From positions 434,001-498,000 of the forward strand of contig JAQGEQ010000191.1 in the NCBI GenBank assembly GCA_034620365.1: 64,000 bases of DNA. Direction: 5' to 3'. Below are positions 21,359 to 32,330 of this stretch, piece after piece. Position numbers and translations under genes: made by a program. This DNA comes from Pegea sp. RAD2-039. Its lineage: Eukaryota > Chordata > Thaliacea > Salpida > Salpidae. The notes beneath the pieces were generated by a model. It did no database searches. It saw nothing but the letters and a program-made list of their open reading frames with translations, and was not told the origin of the DNA. Numbering within the stretch: the stretch's first letter is position 1; every line of letters starts with the position of its first letter.

Positions 21359-21930
21359 ATGAACTGTCAAAATTGGATTGTCTTCTTCGCCATTCTTGGC
21401 TTTGCATCAGCTACTGTCGGCAGCGGATCTGGTGGTTCCTCTGCTGGTCTAGGTGCCGGTGATCTTCCATGCACCTCTGCTGGTCTAGGTGCCGGTGATC
21501 TTCCATGCACTCAAGTGTTTACTTCCGGACCAGCTAGTGACTGGATCCCAGCTTCTGCTTTGAAGAAGAATACTGACAAGACCAGCTGTGTCACCCCATC
21601 TGTTGTTCCAAAGACTTGTGCCAGTCACCTCAGCGCTTGTAAGTTTACAAATTTGATTTATAATTTTATCTTCTAACCAAATAAAATTTAGGCCACCAAC
21701 CAGCCACCGGATATGTCCATCCAAGTCACTACTGCGCCAAGACCCCAACTCACTACTGCGCCAAGGCCCCAACTCGTTATTGTGCCAAGGTCCCAAATCA
21801 CTACTATGGATTAGGATGTGGATATCATCATTATCGTCCAGTCAATAGCTATCGTGGATGTTATTCCTACCCACGTCATGGATGCTACCAAACTCCACAC
21901 TATGGATGTTATGCCCCACAAACTTGTTAG
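21359..21930 (+). CDS. small Cys/His/Tyr-rich secreted protein, copy 2
   Basis: Two exons (21359-21638 and 21692-21930) encode 172 aa with the same signal peptide and C-terminal HYCAK repeats as copy 1. The only large difference is a 36-nt direct duplication giving SAGLGAGDLPCT twice. The intron is 53 nt in both copies. AATAAA at 21939-21944 is only 9 nt after the stop and serves as the likely poly(A) signal. Function unknown; secretion is inferred from the signal peptide. Confidence 0.87.
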
Positions 21931-22272
21931 ACATCTTCAATAAAAGTGAGTTACAAATTAGAAAAATTGATTTGAATAATTTACCAGAAGGATTAGTTTT
22001 TAGCTAGTGCTATATAAATGAGGTTTTCAATCACTGTAACAAAATTTAATCAAATAATCTGTATGAAACTCATCAAATATTTCGATTGAAGCAATTTTAC
22101 ATTAATGTAAAAATAATAAAAGTTTCTTTTCAGATGTGTAACAGAAAGACAATAAAGAAACTTTGAAGGTTCTTCTTGAAACAAATTTCTTTGCGCATCA
22201 ACAAACTTAGTTTATTCGATAATATTAAAACGTTGATAAGATCATAATGTTGTTACTATCGTTTAATAAAAT

Positions 22273-23810
22273 ATTTTCCCCTTTAAACAAAGCTTCTAAA
22301 AATATCATTAGATGTGAAAGAGGTGTTTGGATTTAGTTGGTTACAATTGAAATATAAATTAGAAGTAGTCAGTTTTTTGTAGAGTCCAGTACAGGGTTTT
22401 CGGACATAATGACTTCTTTTCAATCTCAAAGGAGATCTTGCACCAACGATTCTCGCAGTTAACAAAAAGTCGTAAGAGTGAATAAATCTTCTGGTGAACA
22501 AACAGTCATGCAAATTAAAAGTCAGTTTTCTAAATAAAGTTGTTTATTTTAATTTTGCATTTATTTATATAACTGATAATTGATTTGAAGCGGGTGAGAT
22601 GTTACAACAAGAAGTTTGCAGAAGATCCTTAAGATCTAATTCAGGTAATCAGCTGCAACAGGAGTTTTTATTTTAATCATTTAAATTTATGAGAGATTAA
22701 TACTTATTAGTTAGTTAAATACTCGAGCAATTTTCGAACATTTGCTTTCAAGTTAGGGTATTTTTCTTGGATCAAAAACATTTTTTTTTGCAAAAAGTAT
22801 GTTTACTATAAAGTGATTTTAATATATGAATAACTTCAGAAGTTGTAAATACATTCACTTCAATAATAAACAAATAAGTTAATAAACGGTTCAACAAATT
22901 CAATCATATCTGAATAACGTTTGAACTTATTTATCAAGTTTCTAATAAGCCTCTAATATGTTTTAAAATTGGTTTTATGATTTGCTATGGCTGCAAAACT
23001 TTGTTGGGTTTTTATTAGCAAGCTGTGTTTCAAAGACTCTATAACTTATGAAAGAGATTATTTTGTTCATGTAAGGAGTTATTTATATATAATATTTATA
23101 TATATATACCGAATCAGCAATACATTTTGTCATTAAGATGGAAGATGTATTTCTTCCTCTGGTAAATAACTTAAATTTTGGAATAATTTAAAATTTTTAA
23201 AGATAATTATTACTGGTTGGGCGTGGTACTGTTATGAATAATATCAGGTCTCCACAGTCGTCATCAACAGCAACAAGAAAATTTTTGAGCTTGTGATGAT
23301 TCAGTTAATTAATTTTGATCCAGTTTAATGTTGTAGTTACTACTGATGATACATTTGGCTTATCCTAAGCGTTCTTGCTGCAAAGTTCGATGATGCCATG
23401 TTACTTAATCAAGATCTTTGTAACACTTATACCAATACAAATACCTTTGATAGTTCATTATAATTCATCTGCATTTACAAGAAGATCTTGAATCAATCTT
23501 TGAAAAGTTATGAGATCCTGCAGTGCTACTGCTGAATCAATTATTATGAATCAACCGTTTCAAAAGAGAATCAGGGGGCACTGGTAAGTCGCCAAGATGT
23601 TCTTTTTTGACTTGGAAGAGTCTTTGGAGTTACCCTGATCCTGCTCCATGTTTTCATAGCAACAGCAGGGAGTTTGTCTGCAAATCGAGACACAGATGTA
23701 GAGCTGCGGGAGCTTTTGCTTGTCTCAGTATTAGTGCACATACTCTTGAAGACTCTTATGTTCTTTGGTTTTCCTAAATCGGGATGCTGGCTCTTCTACT
23801 AAACATGATC
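22273..23810. other. unassigned, probably decayed repeat DNA
   Basis: No intact gene. A (TA)n tract lies near 23090-23110. From about 23220 the base composition becomes less A/T-rich, as in the retroelement remnant that follows. Short open readings, such as one on the minus strand at 22283-22513, show no family I recognise. Confidence 0.35.
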
Positions 23811-24115
23811 TAATCACAGAGATCTTTATTCATGCTCCCAGACCTTGTTGGGAAGATTGAACTACCGGAAGCTAATCCGATGTACGCCCGAATCCGCTAT
23901 CCAGATGGCAGGGAATCCAACGCTAAGTAAAGAGATCCAACCGGATACCCAAATACTGATGAACAAAATTGTGTCCTTCATTCAGGATGATGTAATAAAG
24001 AGGAAGGGTGTCAACGTCGCCTCATCTTCTACTTGGAGATCTAGAAGCATTCCATCATTCACATCTGATATAAGCTTTTTTAGGAAATTGGTAAAAGTTT
24101 CCATCCAGTGACGTC
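23811..24115 (+). pseudogene. possible LTR-retrotransposon integrase C-terminal remnant
   Basis: One frame reads PDLVGKIELPEAN followed by YARIRYPDGRESN before a stop. This resembles the chromatin-binding C-terminal end of Gypsy-type Pol proteins, as I remember the pattern. Frameshifts surround it and no LTR, protease or RT is seen nearby, so it is at most a decayed fragment. Confidence 0.35.
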
Positions 24116-25134
24116 ACTCTTTGGCTGCCGACGATGTATTTGGGTCTATAGCACTTTTGGTTTAAATATTTGCTCCATTTTCTTTTTTAAGAAAAAACTT
24201 TGTTACAGTAAAAAACTAAATATGCTTATTGAAATATATTTTAGGTACAACAAAAATAAACTATCTTAATCCTAAGCTTCAATTGCGCTAAGTAGTAAAG
24301 GCACCACAAAAACTAAACTTAACCAAGGTTTCAAATAGTCTTACTGGAGCACAGGAGGTTCTGTTATACTTGGAGTACAGATAATTAGCATAATTTGGAG
24401 ACCGTCTAATGACGGTTGAACATCACTTCTAATCGATTTCTGATAATGATTTATCTCAAGCTTCAATTTTTGATATCTATCTAGAAACTATTTGTAGTCT
24501 ATCGTTTAGTTTAATGCGTGAAGATAGTTTTCACAGATATATTTCTTAAAAAATATTGAAATAAAAAAGAAAATAGCAAAGTTTTATAAAAGAAGATTAA
24601 AAAAAGTTGTAACAAGTTCTTAATATTATTTAAAATGAGCTTGTTACCAAGTTATTTTTAGAAGATTGTTTGATATATTTAAAATTTTTTGTAAGTCAGT
24701 AAACAAATCTTAAACTACTTGTGATTTATTAATTAATAATGACACCTTTAGAATAAATATTTATTCAATTAATAAATTTTAAACAAATCATGATTTAACT
24801 TCAACAACTAAATTTCTTAAACTGGCAACTTTTTTCAAAAACTTACTACGCTCAGTGTATAAAAATAAATCCAAATAAAAATAAACGGCAACAACACTAC
24901 CTTATACCGTACAGAAAATATTTTAACCATATGTGCCGGTATAAGTATTTAAAATGTTGTTTAGGTTTGCAGTTTTCTGCTAAATCATAAATATATATTA
25001 CACTGAATTATGAAGTTTGAAAGTTTAAGGGTTATTTCAATTAAATTATTTAATATGGTAACTAGTGGTTAGTGTTGAAAGATCACAAATTTTAACTGAA
25101 CATAATTTATTAGGATAATAACTTAAGCGACTTA

Positions 25135-25400
25135 AAAAACTTTATGTATGGGCTGCTTCGGCTGAGAACGGCCATGCTATAAGCCAGGACAGAAGTTATA
25201 GAGATTCAATTGTCACCCATTTAGCAGGGTGTTAGTCCAACAAGGTATGCAGTGGAACAGAAAGGCGTTTTGCGTCTTCTAGAAGTGTTGTCATTAACCA
25301 GACTACTAAGGCCCTACCACCCGGTTTTCCGTTTTATGGACTTGTCGCAAATATGTATTCAACTGGGCTCGAGCTCGGGACCTTCTGTGTGTTAAGCTGA
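25135..25400 (-). mobile_element. LINE-B 3'-end fragment inside left arm
   Basis: It shares GGCTGCTTCGG, AACGGCCATGCTATAAGCCAGG and GAAGTGTTGTCATTAACC-type words with the tail of the minus-strand LINE at 56390-57500, in the same orientation. Confidence 0.7.
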
Positions 25401-25569
25401 CGTTATAATACTAAGGAGATGTCAAATATTAAATACTATCTGAATTTTAAGTCACTTTTTTGCAGCAATGCTATTTGTTATTTCATATCAATGACGTCAT
25501 GTTTGTTTAAAAAAATGTTTGCTTGAAATTAAACATTTAAATAGCGCCATCAGACATTGTCATCTGGAA

Positions 25570-25850
25570 GTCGCTTGCGTTGTTCAAAAAGATGTTGAAA
25601 CGTTATAATATTGCCAACACTGTCATTTCTAAACTATAATTTTTTCTCTGTTTTATATTATTAACATTCTATGTAATTGTTCACTGTCATATGTTTTGAG
25701 GACTACTGAAATGTCATGTGTTACATCTTTTGCTTTCTATATTTTTGACTAAATAGATGTTGTTTGTGAGAATGTGTTTTATCAAGAGGTGTTCTCTTCA
25801 GGTACCCTCCTTGGCATTTAGTGTAATAAATAAATAATATCGAATTTACT
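25570..25850 (+). mobile_element. LINE-A 3'-end fragment
   Basis: Plus-strand copy of the family tail: GTTGTTCAAAAAGATGTTGAAACG, then GAATGTGTTTTATCAAGAGG, ending in AGTGTAATAAATAAATAATA. It corresponds to the reverse complement of 50210-50460. Confidence 0.8.
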
Positions 25851-26159
25851 TGATTCTATCTATTTCTAATTCTCATATCGTTTGATCACAATCTCTTTAT
25901 TTTGATCTTTATCAAAGTCTATATCAGCGTTTTGGTTAATTTTAAGTAAGGCTACAATTTTTAATCTGGAAATATTTATTGACAAAATGATTTTATTCAA
26001 TTTTATTTAAGTTATTCATCTTGACGAATTTCTATCGGTCATATTTGGTCTGCAATGATAAAAAATTAATTTGTAGAAAAATAAGTTAAAAAGGAAATAA
26101 ACGAAATAGTTAAACAAAATATTGGTTATAAAACAAAATTGTAAATTTTTTTGCTAAAT

Positions 26160-26620
26160 AAGCGGGTCCCCTTCTCTTTTTAATTTTCATCGAAGACCTC
26201 ATCAGAAGATTAGTATCAGTAGATGATGTCAGTGTGTTTGTGTATGCAGATGATATCAAGCAATTATCTTGGAATCCTTCAAAACTTCAAACTGCACTAC
26301 TCACTGTAGAAAACTGGTCTACGAATTGGCAGCTCAGAATCCAGCCCACAAAGTCTGAACTTATAACTTTTTCTCGAAACTAGCTGCAAATTCCTTGAAC
26401 CAATACTTCATCAATAGATCTATTATTCCACAAGTATCTTCGGTCCTAGACCTCGGCATTACCCATGGCATTAAATGGCACATTTATGTCTCCAAAATCT
26501 TTGCAAAATCAAACAGTCTTGTCTATCTTATTATAAAGACCTTTAATTCCAAGGATCCATGATTCTTTATCAATCTTTTCAAATTGTACGTATTTATTGT
26601 AATAAATAAATAAAGAAACT
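26160..26620 (+). mobile_element. LINE-A RT fragment with internal deletion
   Basis: It reads through the RT palm (FIEDLIRRLVSVDDVSVFVYADDIKQL, in two blocks, 26185-26270) and the following thumb region. At about 26588 it jumps from the CAAATTGTACGT of the RT C-terminus straight to the terminal TATTGTAATAAATAAATAAA. The last few hundred bases of ORF and the 3' UTR are therefore missing. It sits in the spacer of inverted duplication 2. Confidence 0.8.
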
Positions 26621-26673
26621 CTGAAAAAGTTAGAAAATCAGAACGACCCTACTTACCTTTCAGCAATTAGCAT

Positions 26674-27008
26674 TTACTGTTCACTTTTACATTTACGAAA
26701 AAGGAAGTTTACGTCATCATCAGACATTAAAAATCTGGAAAAGTGATTCTTTGTTATCTGAAAAAAATTTAGAAAATAAATTAAAAAAAAAACTGAAAAA
26801 AGTTCAAATTTTAGAACATTAACATAAAATTGAACTTTTGAAAACTTTTTCTACAAAATGAGCTATTTCACTGAAACTTAATTAAAGTTATTGATTAAAT
26901 CTAACAAACCTTCATAAGCTGATCACAATCTAATGAGTTGTCCTTACAGGCATCAGTGAAAAACATTAAAGCAAATATAAGAAATAATATCAGTTGAAAT
27001 TTTGCCAT
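26674..27008 (-). CDS. small secreted ShK-like peptide
   Basis: Two exons (27008-26910 and 26757-26674) join in phase to give 60 aa plus TAA. Residues 1-20 form a clear signal peptide (MAKFQLILFLIFALMFFTDA). The mature part begins CKDNSLDCDQLM, the usual opening of a ShK domain, but only three cysteines are present, against six in the canonical fold. It is therefore either a truncated or diverged ShK peptide or an unrelated small secreted peptide. A TATA-like stretch (TATATAATTTATC on the minus strand, near 27040) lies upstream. Confidence 0.55.
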
Positions 27009-27504
27009 TAGTTTATTTTGAATACAGATCTAGTTTTAGATAAATTATATAACGTAACTGTATTCAATAGGTAGGTAATAAAAAATATTTATAAAAATAG
27101 CTTTAATAAAAAAAAGTTAAAAATTCAAAAGAATATTACTTCTTAAAACAAAATAATTTAATAATTGGCTAGACTTTGATTATCGGTCCAGTTAACCTCC
27201 TTAATTTGGCTTACAGCAAAGCTGGTATCAGCCAAAGCAAGCTATAACAAGATTATTGGTCAAACACAAAAAATTATGACAAACAATTTAGATGAAATGA
27301 AATTGATGACTGTTTATAGGAGGATTAATTGAAAGGTTTATAATAAGAACTTATTTCCTTGTTCTTAACAACTTAAACCATTAAGAATGACTCAGTGCAG
27401 TAGTAGTCAACAAATAGATCAATTTCTTGAACAATAATAAGCTTGTGGTTTACATTTATTGGCTACATTTTACTTGATCAGTTTGATAAACGATTTTTTA
27501 TACC

Positions 27505-27659
27505 TATATAAATAGAATTGTTGCCAACTTTTAGTACTGCTCATTTTTTGTCTTTTCTAGTGATCATCTCTTTTAAAGATATATGGACTTTGTCGAAGGC
27601 TAACGAAAATGAACTTAGCAGTTTTCATTTTTGTTTTCTTCATCGTATATTACGATTAA
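27505..27659 (+). pseudogene. broken signal-peptide exon with TATA box
   Basis: TATATAAATA at 27505-27514 precedes an ATG at 27609. The 16-aa reading MNLAVFIFVFFIVYYD looks like a signal peptide but meets TAA at 27657 just before a possible donor. It may be a dead relative of a small secreted-peptide gene; no downstream exon is recognised. Confidence 0.3.
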
Positions 27660-27960
27660 GGTGTTAGCAACAATTTTCAAAATAGGAAGCCTTAAAGCAC
27701 ACTGACCTGACAATAATGGTCAGCATTGCTGGTTCGGACTTGTCCATCGGATGGAAGTCGCAAGATCTGTTGCAAAAGAAGCTATGATCTTTGTTTATAG
27801 AAAACATGCTTTATTCAATTTAATATGAAATCGCCTAACATCAATACCAGCAATTGAGAAGATAGCGTAGCGGATCGCTCCGAATGGTGCTCATTACTCC
27901 GCAGACATTCGAAGGAATATTAAAAACTTAAAAGTTATTTTGGTTATAACTAATTCGAAA

Positions 27961-29239
27961 AAAAAATTGCAATTTTGTTTTATAACTAATATTTTGTTTA
28001 ACTATTTCGTTTATTTCCTTTTTAACTTTTTTTTCTACAAATTAATTTTTTATTATTGCAGACCAAATATGACCGATAGAAATTCGTCAAGATGAATAAC
28101 TTAAATAAAATTGAATAAAATCATTTTGTCAATAAATATTTCCAGATTAAAAATTGTAGCTTTACTTAAAATTAACCAAACCGCTGATCTAGACTTAGTA
28201 GAAAGTAGAAGGTAGAAAGGCCTTAGTAGTCTGGTTAATGACAACACTTCTAGAAGACGCAAAACGCCCTTCTGTTCCACTGCATACCTTGTTGGAGTGG
28301 AGGCTAACATCCTGCTAAATGGGTTACAATTGAATCTCTATAACTTCTGTCCTGGCTTATAGCATGGCCGTTCTCAGCCGAAGCAGCCCATACATAAAGT
28401 TTTTTAAGTCGCTTAAGTTATTATCCTAATAAATTATGTTTAGTTAAAATTTGTGATCTTTCAACACTAACCACTAGTTACCATATTAAATAATTTAATT
28501 GAAATAACCCTTAAACTTTCAAACTTCATAATTCAGTTTAATAGATATTTATGATTTAACAGAAGATTGCAAACCTAAACAACATTTTAAATACCTATAC
28601 CGGCACATATGGTTAAAATATTTTTTGTACGGTATAAGGTAGTGTTGTTGCCGTTTATTTTTATTTGGAGTTGTTTTTATACAGTGAGCGCAGTAAGTTT
28701 TTGAAAAAAGTTGCCAGTTTATGAAACTTAGTTGTTGAAGTTAAATCATGATTTGTTTAAAATTTATTAATTGAATAAATATTTATTCTAAAGGTGTCAT
28801 TATTAATTAATAAATCACAAGTAGTTTAAGATTTGTTTACTGACTTACAAAAAATTTTAAATATATCAAACAATCTTCTAAAAATAACTTGGTAACAAGC
28901 TCATTTTAAATAATATTAAGAACTTGTTACAACTTTTTTTAATCTTCTTTTATAAAACTTTGCTATTTTCTTTTTTATTTCAATATTTTTTAAGAAATAT
29001 ATCTGTGAAAACTATCTTCACGCATTAAACTAAACGATAGACTACAAATAGTTTCTAGATAGATATCAAAAATTGAAGCTTGAGATAAATCATTATCAGA
29101 AATCGATTAGAAGTGATGTTCAACCGTCATTAGACGGTCTCCAAATTATGCTAATTATCCGTACTCCAAGTATAACAGGACCTCCTGTGCTCCAGTAAGA
29201 CTATTTAAAACCTTGGTTAAGTTTAGTTTTTGCGGTGCC
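27961..29239. repeat. inverted duplication 2, right arm
   Basis: Uninterrupted 1,279-bp mirror of the left arm at 24301-26151. It contains a plus-strand LINE-B 3' end (28219-28400), the mirror of 25135-25313. Short readings inside, such as one on the minus strand at 28101-28310, are repeat-derived and not taken as genes. Confidence 0.9.
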
Positions 29240-29548
29240 ATTTTGTGATACTTGTAATTTTCTTTGGCTATTGATGATTAGAACGTTTTTCAAGTGATGG
29301 CCTTCTGATGTCAGCCTTTATTGGGATCGTTTAGGGGATTAAAAGATCTGAAAATGATTGCTTTTCGTAGCAACAATGCCACAAATCTTATGCCCTAAGA
29401 GACTTTCCTTTTTCGTTTTTAAACTACCCACAAACCTCGACATGATGACGACTTAGTTCATATTGCAAAGTTACCAAGAGTGACACTAAATGAGGAGTCA
29501 AAAAGAATCTCATCATCGAGAGGACTCGTCACACTGTTTGCGCTTTTC
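29240..29548. other. short unique stretch between inverted duplications 2 and 3
   Basis: About 300 bp separate the right arm of duplication 2 from the left arm of duplication 3. No gene is seen. Confidence 0.5.
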
Positions 29549-31612
29549 AACATCTTGTTAATGATGTAAAATGTTATCTGGTCTAATATCAAAACATACA
29601 AATTTGCCTTTTCAAAGATTTGAAATTCGAATAATTTTCAAAACTAACTTGATATTGAGTTTTATAGAACTTGTTACTGCTGTTACACTTAGTAAGATTA
29701 TAAATTTAAAGTAAAAAATGGTTTATTAAGAATCAGAATGCAATTTCAAAACAAAGCGAAATATGCAAGAAGACGACTTAGAAGAGAACAATGATTACAA
29801 AATAAATCTTTTGATATATTTTGAAATATAGAAAAGACGATACTACAAAAAAAGGTTGATCGTCTTAGTTTAAAGTTTAAAGCAAATTAACTTACGAATT
29901 AATTTAGATTCAATCCAACTTTCAAATATTTAAGAATTGAATAGTTCTTACACGTCAACTTAGATTTATATTTTCAAATGCCAACTTTTTTTATTGACTT
30001 TTTAAATTTCGTCGGCACATTGGACAGGTACTTGAATAACAAAACAAATCTTTAGAGCATTTTTTATGGATATGATGGTTGCATGGCAATACAACAACTT
30101 CTTCTTCAGCAATATAGTCTTCCAAGCAAATACAACAAATATCGTTCTGCAGAAGATTTACTTCTGAATTATATACAACTGTTGTGAATCTTTCAACTTC
30201 TGCTTCTGTTAATACTGTTGATTGTGTTGATTGTTGGTTTTCTCTAGAAAGGTTGTGGACAAAATGATATAAAAAAATTCCAGGTGTATATTTTAACAAA
30301 AATTTTTTAAGTAAAGATGAAACAACATGCAACCATTCAATCACAAAATTATTCTTGGAGCTTGTACAGTTTTCTGTAGAACAATTTTCCTTTTCTTTAC
30401 AATCTGAAGCTTTTTCTTGAGTTTTAGTTTCTACAACTATACTATCTTGACTTTTTAGTTGGACTAAAACAGAACACGATGCAGCAAAATGGACTTTACT
30501 TTCGTGGAGCTTCTCTTTAATTTTTGAAGAATTATTATTCAATTGCATATTTGTCAAACAAAATTTCATTCTTAAAACTTCTTTTTCAATGTTGTCTATT
30601 ATCTCGGTTTCAATATTTACCTCATTCATGAGTAAATTGCAATTTAAAATTCGGTATAAAGTCTCTATATTCGTTCTTGATTGAGAATTACTTTGCTGAA
30701 TACCTTCAAGCTGACTTCGAAGAGAAAGCATTTGACATGTGCTAAGTATACTACTCAAATCCAAATCAGTTACTTCCAATTCTCTTAGAAATAAGTCTAT
30801 TATTCTAATAAGTTGTCTAGATTTAGTCAGCAACAATCGGATCACTCTAATTCTTTCTTCAGACGTTTCATGATTTACTAAACTTGCTAATGGAGTAGAC
30901 ATTTCTTATTCCAAGACAACTAGCTGAGGTAATACTGTAGAGATATTCTGCAAAAACATGGGATTTTAAAATTGCTTTCTTGAAAGTATTTTAAAGTAAC
31001 TTAAAGTATTTGAAGCCCGAATTAAACTAAATACAATTAAATGATATCGATTATATAAAACCATTTGATAAAGAGCTTAGACAATATAAGATAGAGAACA
31101 ACGACAGGCGCTTATCTATACAGATCTATAAGTCAACATTGGAAAAGCAGCTAGACTTATATAGACTTATGTAGCTGATAAGTTTTACTGAGGAAATTGA
31201 AAAGTAATTTGAAGCTCAACATTTTTTATGTAATATAATCTCAAGTTATCGAAAAATCATTTTTTTCGCTTTTCTTTTAGTAAACTTTTGTCAAACGTTT
31301 TTCCTGAATCAAAAATATTGTTTTAAATCTTGATTTGGTTGAACAAAATAGTTTAGAATCTATCAAAACGCTCAACATAAAACCAAAAATATTTAGTTAT
31401 AGCTTTACTACAAACAAAATAAGAAAAAGTTATTTTAGAAGATCACTAAGGATAGATTATAAGTTGTTACTGATTATGTACATTATTGAAATACAAAAAT
31501 GAAATAATCAATTTGCTATTATCAACACTCATGAGATGCTAGAAAAAAATAAACTTTAAAAATGATTTCTTTTAAATCCGATCTCTGCATCCTACTAATC
31601 TGATGAAAAACG
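29549..31612. repeat. inverted duplication 3, left arm (2,064 bp)
   Basis: Exact-length reverse complement of 35646-37709: both arms are 2,064 bp. The outer end reads AACATCTTGTTAATGATG here and its mirror at 37692-37709. The inner end TCTGATGAAAAACG (31599-31612) mirrors 35646-35659. Homology stops sharply at both ends. Confidence 0.93.
29991..30902 (-). CDS. RING-H2 finger protein, copy 1 (probable E3 ubiquitin ligase)
   Basis: A single coding exon of 303 aa. The C-terminal residues 256-296 give a perfect C3H2C3 RING: C256-x2-C259, C274-x-H276-x2-H279-x2-C282 and C293-x2-C296 (segment VVVLPCNHHIHKKC, then CPMC). The rest is helical, rich in Leu/Glu/Lys, with heptad-like stretches (residues about 15-145) and no other domain I recognise. 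A hydrophobic patch (KYTPGIFLYHFVHNL) precedes the RING. RING-H2 proteins usually pass ubiquitin from E2 to substrate; the target here is unknown. An acceptor-like TTTTTGCAG lies about 50 nt upstream of the ATG, suggesting a 5' UTR intron. The copy at 36356-37267 differs at about 11 of 303 residues. Confidence 0.88.
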   Translation of the reverse strand: MSTPLASLVNHETSEERIRVIRLLLTKSRQLIRIIDLFLRELEVTDLDLSSILSTCQMLSLRSQLEGIQQSNSQSRTNIETLYRILNCNLLMNEVNIETEIIDNIEKEVLRMKFCLTNMQLNNNSSKIKEKLHESKVHFAASCSVLVQLKSQDSIVVETKTQEKASDCKEKENCSTENCTSSKNNFVIEWLHVVSSLLKKFLLKYTPGIFLYHFVHNLSRENQQSTQSTVLTEAEVERFTTVVYNSEVNLLQNDICCICLEDYIAEEEVVVLPCNHHIHKKCSKDLFCYSSTCPMCRRNLKSQ

Positions 31613-31967
31613 AATTGAAGTGTTTTGAGAAGACAAGATTAGAGACCAACAGTCTTAGCTCAAATACAAATCTGTTTTTTTAACTAAGTTGACTTAAAAT
31701 TAATTTAGTTGAGATATTTGATTTTAAATGCTGTAAATTTTAGATAAATTTTTATGTGATTCTATTACTAGCTGAATAGTAAAAATCAACAGAAATAAAA
31801 ACCCCTGTAACGTTAGTTTTGTGATGTGATATCTTGCTTGATAAATTTTTCGAGAGAAATTTTTTACATGATGACTTTTTGTGGAAAAGCATCATAAAAA
31901 TCGATTGCAGAAGAAAAACTAACATTAAAGAAAAGAAGAAACCTTAAAAAGTTTGTAGTTGTTTCGT

Positions 31968-32022
31968 TTTTTACTGTTGTTTTTTACTGTTGTTTTTTAC
32001 TGTTGTTTTTTACTGTTGTTTT
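31968..32022 (+). repeat. TTTTTTACTGTTG short tandem repeat
   Basis: Four uniform copies of a 13-nt unit (TGTTGTTTTTTAC), directly followed by the LINE-B tail. Confidence 0.8.
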
Positions 32023-32167
32023 TTATACCCGCAATCAGCATGACCGTTCTCGGCCGAAGCAAGACGCTATTACTATTTTTATACAAACAGACTTGTAAAA
32101 GCTAACTTTCTCTAGCAAAAAGTATATTTCTCTTTTCTAAATGAACATCTAAACATCTTTTTACTAC

Positions 32168-32330
32168 TTCCACAAAATTTGAAATGAAACTCCAAAATCT
32201 TTACACCGATTGCTTTGATCTAACCATCCAAATATATATACGACTCCACCAAACAAAGACACAGCATGAACTGCACAGAAGACTTGTGAAATAACTGCAT
32301 GAGGAACGAGATACCCCTAAGTTAGTGATA
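32168..32330 (-). pseudogene. possible kelch-repeat exon remnant
   Basis: The minus strand reads VFCAVHAVSLFGGVVYIFGW, which looks like one kelch blade (GGVVYIFGG type), flanked by an acceptor-like CTTAGG and a TAG stop. It is isolated, and one blade is weak evidence. Confidence 0.3.

Larger units (their letters stand above)
21262..22272. repeat. inverted duplication 1, right arm
   Basis: Mirror of 18511-19485, carrying the second gene copy, its promoter and about 340 bp of 3' flank. Confidence 0.9.
24301..26151. repeat. inverted duplication 2, left arm (interrupted)
   Basis: 24301-25313 is the reverse complement of 28219-29239, and 25914-26151 that of 27961-28195. The left arm has an extra 600 bp (25314-25913) containing more LINE-B tail and a LINE-A 3' end; the right arm lacks it. 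Identity by eye is very high (only scattered substitutions over about 1 kb). Confidence 0.9.

Noticed and set aside
18511-22272. Reading the first inverted duplication as a DNA transposon with terminal inverted repeats.
   Set aside because: The arms consist of a complete gene with promoter and 3' flank, the spacer has no transposase, and no flanking target duplication is visible; a gene duplication explains it better.
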